NCBI GenBank assembly: GCA_947259095.1
Contig: CAMYLA010000020.1
Span: forward strand, 62,001-126,000
DNA from: an uncultured Acidimicrobiaceae bacterium
GTDB lineage: Bacteria; Actinomycetota; Acidimicrobiia; Acidimicrobiales; SZUA-35
Direction of reading: 5' to 3'
DNA: 64,000 nucleotides
Part shown: positions 49,605-58,911 of the stretch, in pieces
Layout of the letters: every line of letters starts with the position of its first letter
Numbering within the stretch: position 1 is the first letter of the stretch
Notes under the pieces: generated by a model
Databases searched by the model: none
What the model was told of the DNA's origin: nothing
What the model saw: only the letters and a program-made list of their open reading frames with translations
Program-made: the position numbers and the translations under genes

Positions 49605-50789
49605 GTGGACAGGCTGCAGGTTGGCGTCGTCGGAGGTTCGCTCGGGGGGTTGCACGCGGCCTGCCTGCTGCGCGACGCCGGCCACGAGGTGACGGTGTTC
49701 GAGCGATCGTCGCATGAGCTCGAAGAGCGAGGCGCCGGCATCGGTTTCCTCCGAGCGACCTACCGCTACCCGGTGGAGCGCGGCGGCGTGGACCTGCGGC
49801 AGATCAGCGTCGCCACCGACCACATCCGCTACCTCCATCGCGACGGATCGGTGGTGGTCGATCTCCCCCACCGCTACCTGTTCAGCTCCTGGAACACCGT
49901 GTACCGCGGCATGCTCGACTGCTTCGACCGCAGCCGGTACCTGCTCGGCCATGAACTTGTCGACTTCTCCCAGACCGACGACGGGGTGGCGGCCCGGTTC
50001 GCCAACCGCGTGGCCTTCGAGGGCGACCTGCTGGTGGCGGCCGACGGGATCGGGTCGCTGGTGCGATCCCGGCTCCAGCCCCAGGCCCGAACCGACTACG
50101 CCGGCTACGTGGCCTGGCGAGGCATGGTGCCCGAGTCCTCGTTGCCTGACGAGGTGGTCCGGCGGCTCGGCGACGCGGTGACCTACCACGTCCACGCCAA
50201 CAGCCACATCCTCATCTATCCGATCCCCAACGCCGCCGGGGAGGTGGCGGCCGGGTGTCGCCTGCTCAACTTCGTGTGGTATCGCAACTACCTGTCAGGC
50301 GGCGACCTGGAGGATCTGCTGACCGATCGATCCGGCGCGGTGCGGGACCTGTCGGTTCCACCCGGTGCGGTCGCCGAGCATCATGTGGCCGAACTTCGGG
50401 CCACCGCCCGCGCCAGACTGCCGGCGCCGATGGCGGCGGTGGTGTCTGCGGCGGAGCAACCGTTCCTCCAGACCATCTACGACGTCGTGGTCGAGCGGCT
50501 GGCCTTCGGCCGGATCTGCCTCCTCGGCGATGCCGGGTTCGCAGTCCGCCCCCACGCCGCCGCCGGCACGGCCAAGGCCGCGGCCGAGGCCTGGGCCCTC
50601 GTCGAAGCCCTCTCCGGATCACAGACCGTCGATGAGGGCCTGAAGCGGTGGGAACCGGCGCAGTTGACGCTCGGCCGGAACCTCACGGAACGGACCAGGA
50701 GGATCGGTCGACGAAGTCAGGTCGACAACACCTGGGACCCGACCGATGCCGACAACCTCTTCGGCCTGCACCACCCGGGTGACCAGTGA
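49605..50789 (+). CDS. FAD-dependent aromatic monooxygenase family
   Basis: LQVGVVGGSLGGLHAACLLRDAGHEVTVFERSS; LLVAADGIGSLVRSRL; ICLLGDAGFAVRPHAAAGTAKAAAEAWAL. Confidence 0.9.
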   Translation: MDRLQVGVVGGSLGGLHAACLLRDAGHEVTVFERSSHELEERGAGIGFLRATYRYPVERGGVDLRQISVATDHIRYLHRDGSVVVDLPHRYLFSSWNTVYRGMLDCFDRSRYLLGHELVDFSQTDDGVAARFANRVAFEGDLLVAADGIGSLVRSRLQPQARTDYAGYVAWRGMVPESSLPDEVVRRLGDAVTYHVHANSHILIYPIPNAAGEVAAGCRLLNFVWYRNYLSGGDLEDLLTDRSGAVRDLSVPPGAVAEHHVAELRATARARLPAPMAAVVSAAEQPFLQTIYDVVVERLAFGRICLLGDAGFAVRPHAAAGTAKAAAEAWALVEALSGSQTVDEGLKRWEPAQLTLGRNLTERTRRIGRRSQVDNTWDPTDADNLFGLHHPGDQ

Positions 50790-51910
50790 TCGCCGGGAAC
50801 CCAGCCGAGGCCATGGCCGACGCCGCCGCCGAGTTGCTGGCCGCCCTGACGGCAGATCAACGAGCCGAGGCCTGCTGGCCGTTCCCCGCAGACGACGAAC
50901 GTCGGCGGTGGTTCTACACCCCGACCGATCACGGCGGCCTCTCATTGGCTGCGATGGATTCGACCCAACACCGATTGGTTCACCGGTTGTTGGCCACCGG
51001 GCTGTCGAGGCCCGGGTATGTCACCGCGGCGATCATCATGGCCCAGGAGAACATCCTCGACGAATTCGAGGGGTTCGCCGTGGACTTCGAACGGGACCGT
51101 GGCCGGGACCCGATGCTGTACTGGATCGCCGTGTTCGGCGAACCGAGCCCAGACGGCCGCTGGAGCTGGCGATTCGGCGGCCATCATCTCTCCCTACACT
51201 TCACCCTCGACGGCGGGCGGGTGGTCGGCGCCACCCCGTGCTTCATGGGGGCCGATCCGGCGACCAGCCCCCTGCTGGGGCCGCACCTCCACCGGCCCCT
51301 CGGCGGGGCCGAAGACCTGGGCCGGCAGCTGGTGCGGTCGCTGAACGAGGAGCAGGCGGCCCTGGCGGTGGTGGCACCGGCCCCACCGACCGACATCGTC
51401 GGCTCGAACCGGAGCCGCCTGGCCGAAGGTGATCGGCCCCTGCCCCTACCCGAGATCTGGCGGCAGCGTTTCGAAGGTGACCTCGACCGCGCCCTCAGCC
51501 GAGCTGACCGTCTGACCGCGGCCGAGCTCGACCTGCAACCGGTCCACGTCGACGCGGTTGCGTTCTCCTCGGTCCCGAAGGGCATCCCGGCCGGTGAGCT
51601 CGATCGCTCCCAGCAGGAGATCCTCCGGGCACTCCTGGCAACCTATGTCGGCCGTATCCGCGACGATCTCGCCGACGCCCAGCTGGCCGCATTCGCCGGC
51701 GACGGGCTGCATCGGCTCAGCTTCGTCTGGGCCGGGGCCACCGATGTCGGCCTGCCCCACTACTACCGGATCCAGGGCGGGGACCTGTTCGTCGAGTACG
51801 ACAACGCCCAACGGGGCGGCAACCACATCCACACCGTGTGGCGGGACCTGTCGCTGGACTTCGGCGGTGATCCACTGGCCGAGCACTACACCAGCGGCCA
51901 CCGTCACTGA
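50786..51910 (+). CDS. DUF3500-family protein
   Basis: RRWFYTPTDHGGLSLAAMDSTQHRLVHRLLATGLS..; WRFGGHHLSLHFTLDGGRVV..TPCFMGADPA; HYYRIQGGDLFVEYDNAQRGGNHIHTVWRDLSLDFGGDPLAEHY. Confidence 0.82.
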   Translation: MIAGNPAEAMADAAAELLAALTADQRAEACWPFPADDERRRWFYTPTDHGGLSLAAMDSTQHRLVHRLLATGLSRPGYVTAAIIMAQENILDEFEGFAVDFERDRGRDPMLYWIAVFGEPSPDGRWSWRFGGHHLSLHFTLDGGRVVGATPCFMGADPATSPLLGPHLHRPLGGAEDLGRQLVRSLNEEQAALAVVAPAPPTDIVGSNRSRLAEGDRPLPLPEIWRQRFEGDLDRALSRADRLTAAELDLQPVHVDAVAFSSVPKGIPAGELDRSQQEILRALLATYVGRIRDDLADAQLAAFAGDGLHRLSFVWAGATDVGLPHYYRIQGGDLFVEYDNAQRGGNHIHTVWRDLSLDFGGDPLAEHYTSGHRH

Positions 51911-51939
51911 GCTGCGGCCGGGGAAGCCTGGGGCCGGGA

Positions 51940-52827
51940 TCAGCGCAGCTGATTGGCGATCACCTGGGGGATCTGCCACGGCACGTCGACCACGGTGACC
52001 CCGGCCTCGGTCAGCGCCGCCCGCTTGGAGCGGTAGGTACCGGTGTCGCCCTCGACGATGGCACCGGCGTGGCCCATACGTTTCCCGGGCGGCGAGGCGG
52101 ACCCGGCCAGGAACGAGACCACCGGCTTCTTCGATCGGGCGATCACCGAGGCTGCGTCCTCCTCCTTGCGGCCGCCGATCTCACCTATGAGCACGATGGC
52201 CTCGGTGGAGGAGTCGTCCTCGAGGGCCTGGAACGCCTCGGCCGTCGAGGTGCCCGACACCGGGTCGCCGCCGATGCCGAGGAAGGCCGACTGACCATAG
52301 CCGGCTCTGGTCAACTCCACGGCGGCCAGCGTGCCAAGCGAGCCGCTGCGAGAGATGACCCCGACCGGGCCGGGGGTGAAGATCCGATCGTCGAAAGCCG
52401 GCATGAAACCGACGAAGGCCTGCCCCGGGGTGACCACCCCGGCGGTGTTGGGACCGATGATCCGACTGCCGTTCCCGGCTGCGGCGGCGATCATGGCCAT
52501 CGTGTCGTGGACCGGAATGAACTCGGTCAACACCACGATCAGCCGGGCCCGGGCCGCGACGGCATCCTCCACCGCCGCTCTGGCCCCGGCCGCGGGGATG
52601 AACAGCACCGCCACGTCGACCCCCGGCCGGTCGCCGTCGGCCAATCCCGTCGCAGCATCGCAGGCGGAGGCGAACACCGGTACCCCGAGGTGCTCGGTCC
52701 CGGCCTTGCGGGGGTTGACCCCGCCGACGATGTTGGTGCCGTAGGCTTGCATCTTCTCGGTCCAGAACGTGCCCTGCTTGCCGGTGATGCCCTGCACCAG
52801 GACCCGGTCCGTTGCGGTCACGATCAC
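51940..52827 (-). CDS. ADP-forming acyl-CoA ligase alpha subunit (SucD-like; candidate SauD)
   Basis: DRVLVQGITGKQGTFWTEKMQAYGTNIVGGVNPRKAG; IGPNTAGVVTPGQ; active-site GHAGAIV; GTG start overlapping previous stop. Confidence 0.88.
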   Translation of the reverse strand: MIVTATDRVLVQGITGKQGTFWTEKMQAYGTNIVGGVNPRKAGTEHLGVPVFASACDAATGLADGDRPGVDVAVLFIPAAGARAAVEDAVAARARLIVVLTEFIPVHDTMAMIAAAAGNGSRIIGPNTAGVVTPGQAFVGFMPAFDDRIFTPGPVGVISRSGSLGTLAAVELTRAGYGQSAFLGIGGDPVSGTSTAEAFQALEDDSSTEAIVLIGEIGGRKEEDAASVIARSKKPVVSFLAGSASPPGKRMGHAGAIVEGDTGTYRSKRAALTEAGVTVVDVPWQIPQVIANQLR

Positions 52828-53903
52828 CGCTGGTCACCTCCGGTCCCGCCGTTTCCGGCTGCGGCGGCCACTGCGGCCTTCACTGCGCCTTCCATGGTCT
52901 CGTGCGGTTCGTAGCCCAGCTCACGAACCATCCGGCGGGCCTCGTCCTGGCCGGTCCCGCTGATGCTGAAGTCGACGGGGATGCCGGGCGACAGTTTGCG
53001 CCAGGCCTCGACCACACCGGCGGTCATCACGTCGCAGCGGGCGAAGGCCCCACAGAAGTTGACCAGCAGGCTGCGAACCCCGGGCTGGGAAAGCACCAGT
53101 TCGAGGGCCGGGGTGGCCTTGGTGTAGGCGTCGCCGCCGATCTCCAGGAAGTTGGCCGGAGCCCCACCCTCATGGACGATGGCATCCATGGTGGCCATGG
53201 TCAGGCCGGCGCCGTTTGCCAGGACCGCAATGTCGCCTCCAAGCTCGATCAGCCGCAAACCCTGTGCTGTGGCGGCCCGTTCCCGTTCGGTTCCCTGGTC
53301 GGCCGGCTCCGGTGGGTGATCCTGGCGGTAGGACGCCGAGTCGTCGAGCTCGACCTTGGCATCGAGCGCAATCCGTTCCCCGGCCGGGGTGACGGCCAGC
53401 GGGTTGATCTCCACCAGCAACGCATCGAGGCCGGCGAAGGCGTCGACGATGGCAGCGGTGAACTCGTCCGCCGGTTCGAACCCGGCGGCGGGGATGACCG
53501 TCCGCTCGATGGTCTCGGTCATCGACTCGATCTCAACGCCCCCCTGCTCCGATCTCATCAGCAGCGGTCGGCCTGCCGAAGGATCGATCATGACCGAGAG
53601 GTAGGTCTCGGCTGCGATATCCACCGCCTCCTCGACCAGCACCTCGACCACCGTCTCGTCGTTCAGCGTCGAGCCCAGCAATCGGTCGGCCGCCTCGAAT
53701 GCCCCGGTCGGGTCATCCACGACCACCACCCCACCGGCCTTGCCCCGACCGCCGGACCGGATCTGAGCCTTGACCGCGACCCGGCCGCCGAGTTCGGCCG
53801 CCGCCGACCGGGCCGCGGCGGCGCTCGTGACCAGCCGGCCCGCCGGTACCGGTACGCCCCGGGCCGCCAGCAGCTGTTTCGCCTGATGTTCGGTGAGTTT
53901 CAC
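52824..53903 (-). CDS. ADP-forming acyl-CoA ligase beta subunit (SucC-like; candidate SauC)
   Basis: KLTEHQAKQLLAARGVPVPAGRLVTSAAAARSAAAELGGRVAVKAQIRSGGRGKAGGV; NGAGLTMATMDAIVHEGGAPANFLEIGGDA; GTG start. Confidence 0.88.
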   Translation of the reverse strand: MKLTEHQAKQLLAARGVPVPAGRLVTSAAAARSAAAELGGRVAVKAQIRSGGRGKAGGVVVVDDPTGAFEAADRLLGSTLNDETVVEVLVEEAVDIAAETYLSVMIDPSAGRPLLMRSEQGGVEIESMTETIERTVIPAAGFEPADEFTAAIVDAFAGLDALLVEINPLAVTPAGERIALDAKVELDDSASYRQDHPPEPADQGTERERAATAQGLRLIELGGDIAVLANGAGLTMATMDAIVHEGGAPANFLEIGGDAYTKATPALELVLSQPGVRSLLVNFCGAFARCDVMTAGVVEAWRKLSPGIPVDFSISGTGQDEARRMVRELGYEPHETMEGAVKAAVAAAAGNGGTGGDQR

Positions 53904-53913
53904 AGCTTGGCAC

Positions 53914-55341
53914 TCAGTCCGGCCGGTGGCCGACGGCCTGCCAGTGCGCACCGAACAGTTCCTCCTCGCCCGGTTCGTCCGGCGGGATCGTTCGGACCAG
54001 GTGGGTGATGTTGATGAAGTGCTCGATGTTCAGGTTCTCGCTGATCGAGTTGCCGGCCCAGGTGCCACAGCCCATCGTGAGGGTGAACGGCATGGCATTG
54101 TCGAACGAGCCGCCGTTGCCGAAGGTGTGGGCCTGGTTGACGAGGACCCGGACCACCGGCAGGTCGGCGGCCAATCTGGCGGCCCGGTCCTGGTCTGCGG
54201 TGTGGATGCCGACCGAGTGCCCGATGCCCTGCACCCGCAGCACCCTTTCGACCAGTTCCATGGCCTCGGCGAAATCGTGGGCCCGGTACACGGTCAGGAC
54301 GAGCGAGAGCTTCTCGCCGGTCATCGCTCGATCGGGACCGGGCGCCGGCTCCTCCACCATCACGAAGCGGTCGTCGTCGCTGCCGCCCAGCTCGAAGGCG
54401 GCCCGGAGGTCCCGGTAGTCCTTGGCGATCAACCGCCGGTCGAGGGCGCCGTCCGGGAACAGCCTGGTCACCACCCGCTCCGCCTCGTCGGGGGTCGCCA
54501 GGTGGCCGCCGGCATCGACCAGGGCGGCGATGGCCCGGTCGTAGACGTCGTCGAGGATGATCACCGAGTTCTCCGAGGAACACGAGGTGGCGTTGTCGAA
54601 GGTCTTGGAGGCGGTGATCTTGGCTGCTGCGTCGCCGAGGTCGGCCGAGGAGTCGATGATGACCGGGACGTTGCCGGCCCCGACCCCGATGGCCGGGGTG
54701 CCGCTGGTGTAGGCCCGGCGCACGTTGTTCTGGGACCCGGTGGCCACGATCAAATCGGCGGCCGCCATCAATTCCTCGGTCATCTCCCGGGACACCGGAG
54801 CCGGCAGGACCTGGACAAGATCCTCCGGGGCCCCGATCTTCGCCAGCTCGGACCGGGCCAGATCGACTGCGGTCGAGGTTGTCGACCAGCCGCTCGGCGA
54901 CGGGGCGATCACCACGGCGTTTCGGCCCTTGACGGCCATCATCGCCTTGTTGATGGGGGTGGCCGCCGGGTTCGTCGACGGGGTGATGGCCGCAACCACC
55001 CCGACCGGCTTTGCGTACTTGGTCATGCCTCGAGCGGGATCGTCCTCGATGATCCCGACGGTCCTGGCCCGCAGCAGGTCTCGCAGGGTCCCGAACGTCT
55101 TGCGCTGGTTCTTGACCACTTTGTCCGCCACGTTGCCAAGGCCGGTGTCGGCAACGGCCAACTCGGCCAGTGCCAGGGCGTTCTCGGGCCGGTAGATCGA
55201 CCAGGCGATGGCGGTCACGGCGGCGTCGACCTGGCCCTGATCGGCCGAGGCGAACCGGTCCATGGCCGCCCGTGCCCGTTCGACGGCGACGGTGACGGGA
55301 CCGGCGTCGATGGCCGCCGCCCGTTCGGCTTCCATGGTCAT
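53914..55341 (-). CDS. CoA-acylating aldehyde dehydrogenase (SauS/sulfoacetaldehyde dehydrogenase-like)
   Basis: ITPSTNPAATPINKAMMAVKGRNAVVIAPSPSG; catalytic KTFDNATSCSSENSVII; C-terminus TMGCGTWAGNSISENLNIEHFINITHLV. Confidence 0.85.
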   Translation of the reverse strand: MTMEAERAAAIDAGPVTVAVERARAAMDRFASADQGQVDAAVTAIAWSIYRPENALALAELAVADTGLGNVADKVVKNQRKTFGTLRDLLRARTVGIIEDDPARGMTKYAKPVGVVAAITPSTNPAATPINKAMMAVKGRNAVVIAPSPSGWSTTSTAVDLARSELAKIGAPEDLVQVLPAPVSREMTEELMAAADLIVATGSQNNVRRAYTSGTPAIGVGAGNVPVIIDSSADLGDAAAKITASKTFDNATSCSSENSVIILDDVYDRAIAALVDAGGHLATPDEAERVVTRLFPDGALDRRLIAKDYRDLRAAFELGGSDDDRFVMVEEPAPGPDRAMTGEKLSLVLTVYRAHDFAEAMELVERVLRVQGIGHSVGIHTADQDRAARLAADLPVVRVLVNQAHTFGNGGSFDNAMPFTLTMGCGTWAGNSISENLNIEHFINITHLVRTIPPDEPGEEELFGAHWQAVGHRPD

Positions 55342-55437
55342 GTTGCCTCCTCGTTTCCTCGTTGCAGCATCGGGCGCTTCGGGCCGACATGGCGAGGCTA
55401 CTGGCCGGTCGTCGCCCTCACCGCTTCGCAGCCCCGA

Positions 55438-57057
55438 TCAGATCCCCACCGCGCAGCCGTCCGCTCGGGGTTCGGAGCCCGCGGCGTACACACCGTCGTC
55501 GGAGCGGACGATGATCTGGCCCCGACCAAAGCTCATGCGACTGCGCTCGATGACAACCTCGTGGCCCCTGTCCCGGAGCCCGGCGACGACCTCGGGGGGT
55601 GTCTGGGATTCGACCAGGACAACACCGTTGCGTTCCACCTGCCACCGGGGGGCATCCAGTGCGGCCTGAGGATTGAGGCCGTGGTCGACCATGCCCGATA
55701 CCACCTGCAGATGGCCCTGGGGTTGCATCTCGCCCCCCATCACACCGAACGGGCCGACCGGTGTTCCACCCCGGGTCAGAAACCCGGGGATGATGGTGTG
55801 GCGGGGCCGCTTGCCGGGGGCGGCCACATTCGGGTGGTCGGCATCGAGCACGAACCCGGCCCCCCGGTTCTGCAGCGAGATGCCGTGGGAGGGAACCACC
55901 ACCCCGCTGCCGAACCCCATGTAGTTGGACTGGATGAAGCTGACCATCATGCCCTCGCCGTCGGCGGTGCACAGATACACGGTGCCACCCCGGCGGGGTT
56001 CCCCCATCGGGGCCGGACCGGCGTGCTCGCCGATCAGGGAGGCCCGGGTTTTGAGGTATGCCTGGTCGATCATCTCCTGGACCGGAACTGCGGCGTGGGC
56101 CTGGTCGGCCACGTAGCCGTCGTTGTCGGCGAAGGCCAGCTTCATGGCTTCGATCTGGTAGTGCCAATTGGCGGCGTCGAGTTGGGGGCGGGAGGCGGCG
56201 TCGGTGTTCGACACCATGCCCAAGGCCATCAGGGCGGCGATGCCCTGGCCGTTCGGGGGGATCTCCCACACCCGATGGTCGCCGTAGTCGATCCCGATCG
56301 GCTCGACCCATTCGGCGGTGTGGCCGGCCAGGTCCTCGGCCGAGAGGCGACCGCCGGTGGCGGTGGCGTAGTCGACGATGGCCTTGGCGACCTCGCCCTC
56401 GTAGAAGTCCCGCAGACCGTTGTCGGCCAGGCAGCGAAGACCACGGGCGTGACCGGGGGCCGCCCACCGCTCGCCGGTTCTGGGGGCTCGACCATCGGGA
56501 GCGAACACGGTGGCCCAGTCGGCGAGCTCGGCCAATCCCTGGTTGGGGAAGAAGTCGAAGGCCGCATCCCACTGCCGGGACACGACCGGCGCCACCGGGT
56601 GGCCCTTCTCGGCGTACCCGATGGCCGGGGCCAGGAGCCGATCGATGGGCAGCCGACCGAACCGCTGGTGGAGCACCGACCAACCATCGACCGCGCCGGG
56701 CACGGTGACCGGGGACCAGCCCCGCTCCGGCATCCGACGGTGGCCGTCGGCCCGCAGCTGGTCTGCGTCGTTTGCCGCAGGCCACCGGCCCGATCCGTTC
56801 AGCCCGTGCAGGCGACCATCGGCCCAGACCAGCGCAAAAGCATCAGACCCGAGTCCGTTGGAGCACGGCTCCACCACGGTCAACGCCGCCGCGGTGGCGA
56901 TGGCGGCGTCGATGGCCGTGCCCCCGTCGGCCAGGACCCCGAGACCGGCCTGGGCCGCCAGCGGTTGGCTGGTGGCCACCACCCCGTCGGTGGCCAGGAC
57001 CGCAGCCCGGCTCGACGGATGAGGGTAGCTCCGGAGTGAGGACGGGTCGTGATCCAT
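55438..57057 (-). CDS. Gamma-glutamyltransferase family (Ntn hydrolase)
   Basis: GVVATSQPLAAQAGLGVLADGGTAIDAAIATAAALTVVEPCSNGLGSDAF; GGTVYLCTADGEGMMVSFIQSNYMGFGSGVVVP; ATG at 57057. Confidence 0.9.
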   Translation of the reverse strand: MDHDPSSLRSYPHPSSRAAVLATDGVVATSQPLAAQAGLGVLADGGTAIDAAIATAAALTVVEPCSNGLGSDAFALVWADGRLHGLNGSGRWPAANDADQLRADGHRRMPERGWSPVTVPGAVDGWSVLHQRFGRLPIDRLLAPAIGYAEKGHPVAPVVSRQWDAAFDFFPNQGLAELADWATVFAPDGRAPRTGERWAAPGHARGLRCLADNGLRDFYEGEVAKAIVDYATATGGRLSAEDLAGHTAEWVEPIGIDYGDHRVWEIPPNGQGIAALMALGMVSNTDAASRPQLDAANWHYQIEAMKLAFADNDGYVADQAHAAVPVQEMIDQAYLKTRASLIGEHAGPAPMGEPRRGGTVYLCTADGEGMMVSFIQSNYMGFGSGVVVPSHGISLQNRGAGFVLDADHPNVAAPGKRPRHTIIPGFLTRGGTPVGPFGVMGGEMQPQGHLQVVSGMVDHGLNPQAALDAPRWQVERNGVVLVESQTPPEVVAGLRDRGHEVVIERSRMSFGRGQIIVRSDDGVYAAGSEPRADGCAVGI

Positions 57058-57088
57058 GGCTGGGCTCCAGCGATCGGTGCGGTGGGTT

Positions 57089-57913
57089 TCAGTGGGCGTG
57101 TTCGATGATGCCGGTGGCATCGACCCCGATCAACACGATGGCGAACAGCCCGGCCCCGGTCAAAACGCCGTAGACCGACCGGCGGCCGAGCTCGGGATTG
57201 TGGATGGCGGGAAGGGTGTCGACCGTTGCCACGTAGACGAAGGTGCCGGCCGAGAACAGCAGGGCAATGGCGGTGATCGACTCGTCGGCCCCGTCGAGCA
57301 GGACGTAGGCCACCACCGCCATGATCGGGGTGGCGAGGGCGAAGGAAGCGATGGCCATCACCGCCCCCCGCTCGGTCCGGGCCTCGTGTAGGGCGAACAG
57401 CCCCAGGCTGAACGCCGCCGGCACCCGATGGAGGATCACGGCCAGCGCCACCAGGGCCGAGAAGGCGGCGTCGCCGGCAACGGCGGCCGAGCCGACCGCC
57501 AGGCCATCGGCCATGGCGTGGACCGAGAGCCCGACCGCCACCACGGGAAGCGACGTGGGGTGATGGATATGGCCGTGGCCGTGACCCCGGGCGTGATCGT
57601 GGTGCTCCTCATGGACCGCATGGCCGATCCCCGATCCCTCCAGGACCAGCATGGCGGCGAAACCGGCCAGGATGGTGGCCCCCAGGAGCACCGGTTCGAG
57701 GCTGAAGGCCGCACCGGGCGATGCGGCCTCGGCCGCCAGGTGGAAGCCCTCCGGGATCACGACCAGCAGCGCCGAGGCCAACAGCAGACCGGAGGCGACC
57801 GCGGTCAGATCCTGGAGACGGCGGTCACCGAGGCGGCCGTGGAACAGTCGCGGTGCGAAGCCACCGGCCAGCGAGAGGCCGAAGACGGAGGCGATCACGG
57901 CCAAAACGCTCAT
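57089..57913 (-). CDS. ZIP-family metal transporter
   Basis: His-rich loop HEEHHDHARGHGHGHIHH; VGLSVHAMADGLAVG and VILHRVPAAFSLG TM motifs; ATG at 57913. Confidence 0.88.
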   Translation of the reverse strand: MSVLAVIASVFGLSLAGGFAPRLFHGRLGDRRLQDLTAVASGLLLASALLVVIPEGFHLAAEAASPGAAFSLEPVLLGATILAGFAAMLVLEGSGIGHAVHEEHHDHARGHGHGHIHHPTSLPVVAVGLSVHAMADGLAVGSAAVAGDAAFSALVALAVILHRVPAAFSLGLFALHEARTERGAVMAIASFALATPIMAVVAYVLLDGADESITAIALLFSAGTFVYVATVDTLPAIHNPELGRRSVYGVLTGAGLFAIVLIGVDATGIIEHAH

Positions 57914-57927
57914 GAGCCGCAAGACTA

Positions 57928-57950
57928 GTGAGAATAGATCTCATTCCCAC
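57928..57950. promoter_or_regulatory. 23-bp near-palindrome, candidate metalloregulator operator
   Basis: gtgagaat-agatctc-attcccac, arms complementary 7/8, immediately upstream of the ZIP gene. Confidence 0.4.
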
Positions 57951-58050
57951 CCGGTCAGCGTCCGGGCGTCGGCATCGCGGCCCAACGATCGGTGCACGAT
58001 CAGATGAACAGCAGCACGACCTCGGTCAGGCGAGGCGCCGCAACCTCGGG

Positions 58051-58899
58051 TCAGACGAACAGCATGGCGACGTCGTCGGCGTCGCTGCTGGCCTGCTCGA
58101 TCAGCGAGACGACCCGGTCGGTTTCCAACCCGAATTCGTCGCGGGCCCGATCGACCACGAGATCGACGATGTCCGGTCGATCCTGCTCACGAAGCGGAGC
58201 GGCCAGTTGCACCCCGGCCGGCACCGCCTCGGCGCCGATGTCGTGATGGCCGCTGATGGCCCGGGCCAGATCGATCGGCAGGTCCCATTCCAGGCACAGC
58301 CACTCCCCCACCTGGCCGTGGACCCAGCTGTAGGTCTCGGCCTCGAGCTGGTGCAGGTCATCGCCGCCGTTGTGCCACTCGATGAGCAGCGGACGGTAGT
58401 CCTGCCTGGCCACCGCCAGCAGCGGGATGGCCATGTCCTGCAACAGCCCGGCGGTGAACGACAGGCTGCTGGTGGCCGGCTGGAGCTCGTCTGCGAACGC
58501 TCTGGCGATCGTGGCCCGGCGGCTGGCGGCTCTCCAGAACTGCGCAGGCTCGTAGCCCTCGACCCGGGTGCTTGGCAGGATGGTGTTGACCCCCACCGAC
58601 AGCACCAACGATTCAACCGCGGCAAAGCCGGCGACGGCCACCGCCTGGTCGACGCTGGTCACCGGCCTGGCCGGGCTGTATCCGGCCGAGTTGACCAGCT
58701 TCAACAACCGAACAGTCAGACCTGGGTCCATGCCCAGGACCGAGGCCACATCGGTTGCCGCCGAGTCCGGACTGCGCAGGGCTTCCAGGCTCCTGATCAC
58801 CGATGCGGGGAAGGTCGGGACCTCCGCCTCACCGAGGACCGCCTGGAGCTCTGCCCGGTGATCCTTGGACCGCCGGTTCTTCTTTCCCAGTCTCAGCAT
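58051..58899 (-). CDS. HDOD-domain protein
   Basis: VPTFPASVIRSLEALRSPDSAATDVASVLGMDPGLTVRLLKLVNSAGYSPARPVTSVDQAVAVAGFAAVESLVLSVGV. Confidence 0.85.
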   Translation of the reverse strand: MLRLGKKNRRSKDHRAELQAVLGEAEVPTFPASVIRSLEALRSPDSAATDVASVLGMDPGLTVRLLKLVNSAGYSPARPVTSVDQAVAVAGFAAVESLVLSVGVNTILPSTRVEGYEPAQFWRAASRRATIARAFADELQPATSSLSFTAGLLQDMAIPLLAVARQDYRPLLIEWHNGGDDLHQLEAETYSWVHGQVGEWLCLEWDLPIDLARAISGHHDIGAEAVPAGVQLAAPLREQDRPDIVDLVVDRARDEFGLETDRVVSLIEQASSDADDVAMLFV

Positions 58900-58911
58900 T
58901 GTCGTGCCGCC

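Noticed and set aside
53893-57039. Plus-strand ORF of 1048 aa
   Set aside because: Antisense to the SucCD-like, aldehyde dehydrogenase and GGT genes, which have clear family motifs; long shadow ORF typical of high GC DNA.
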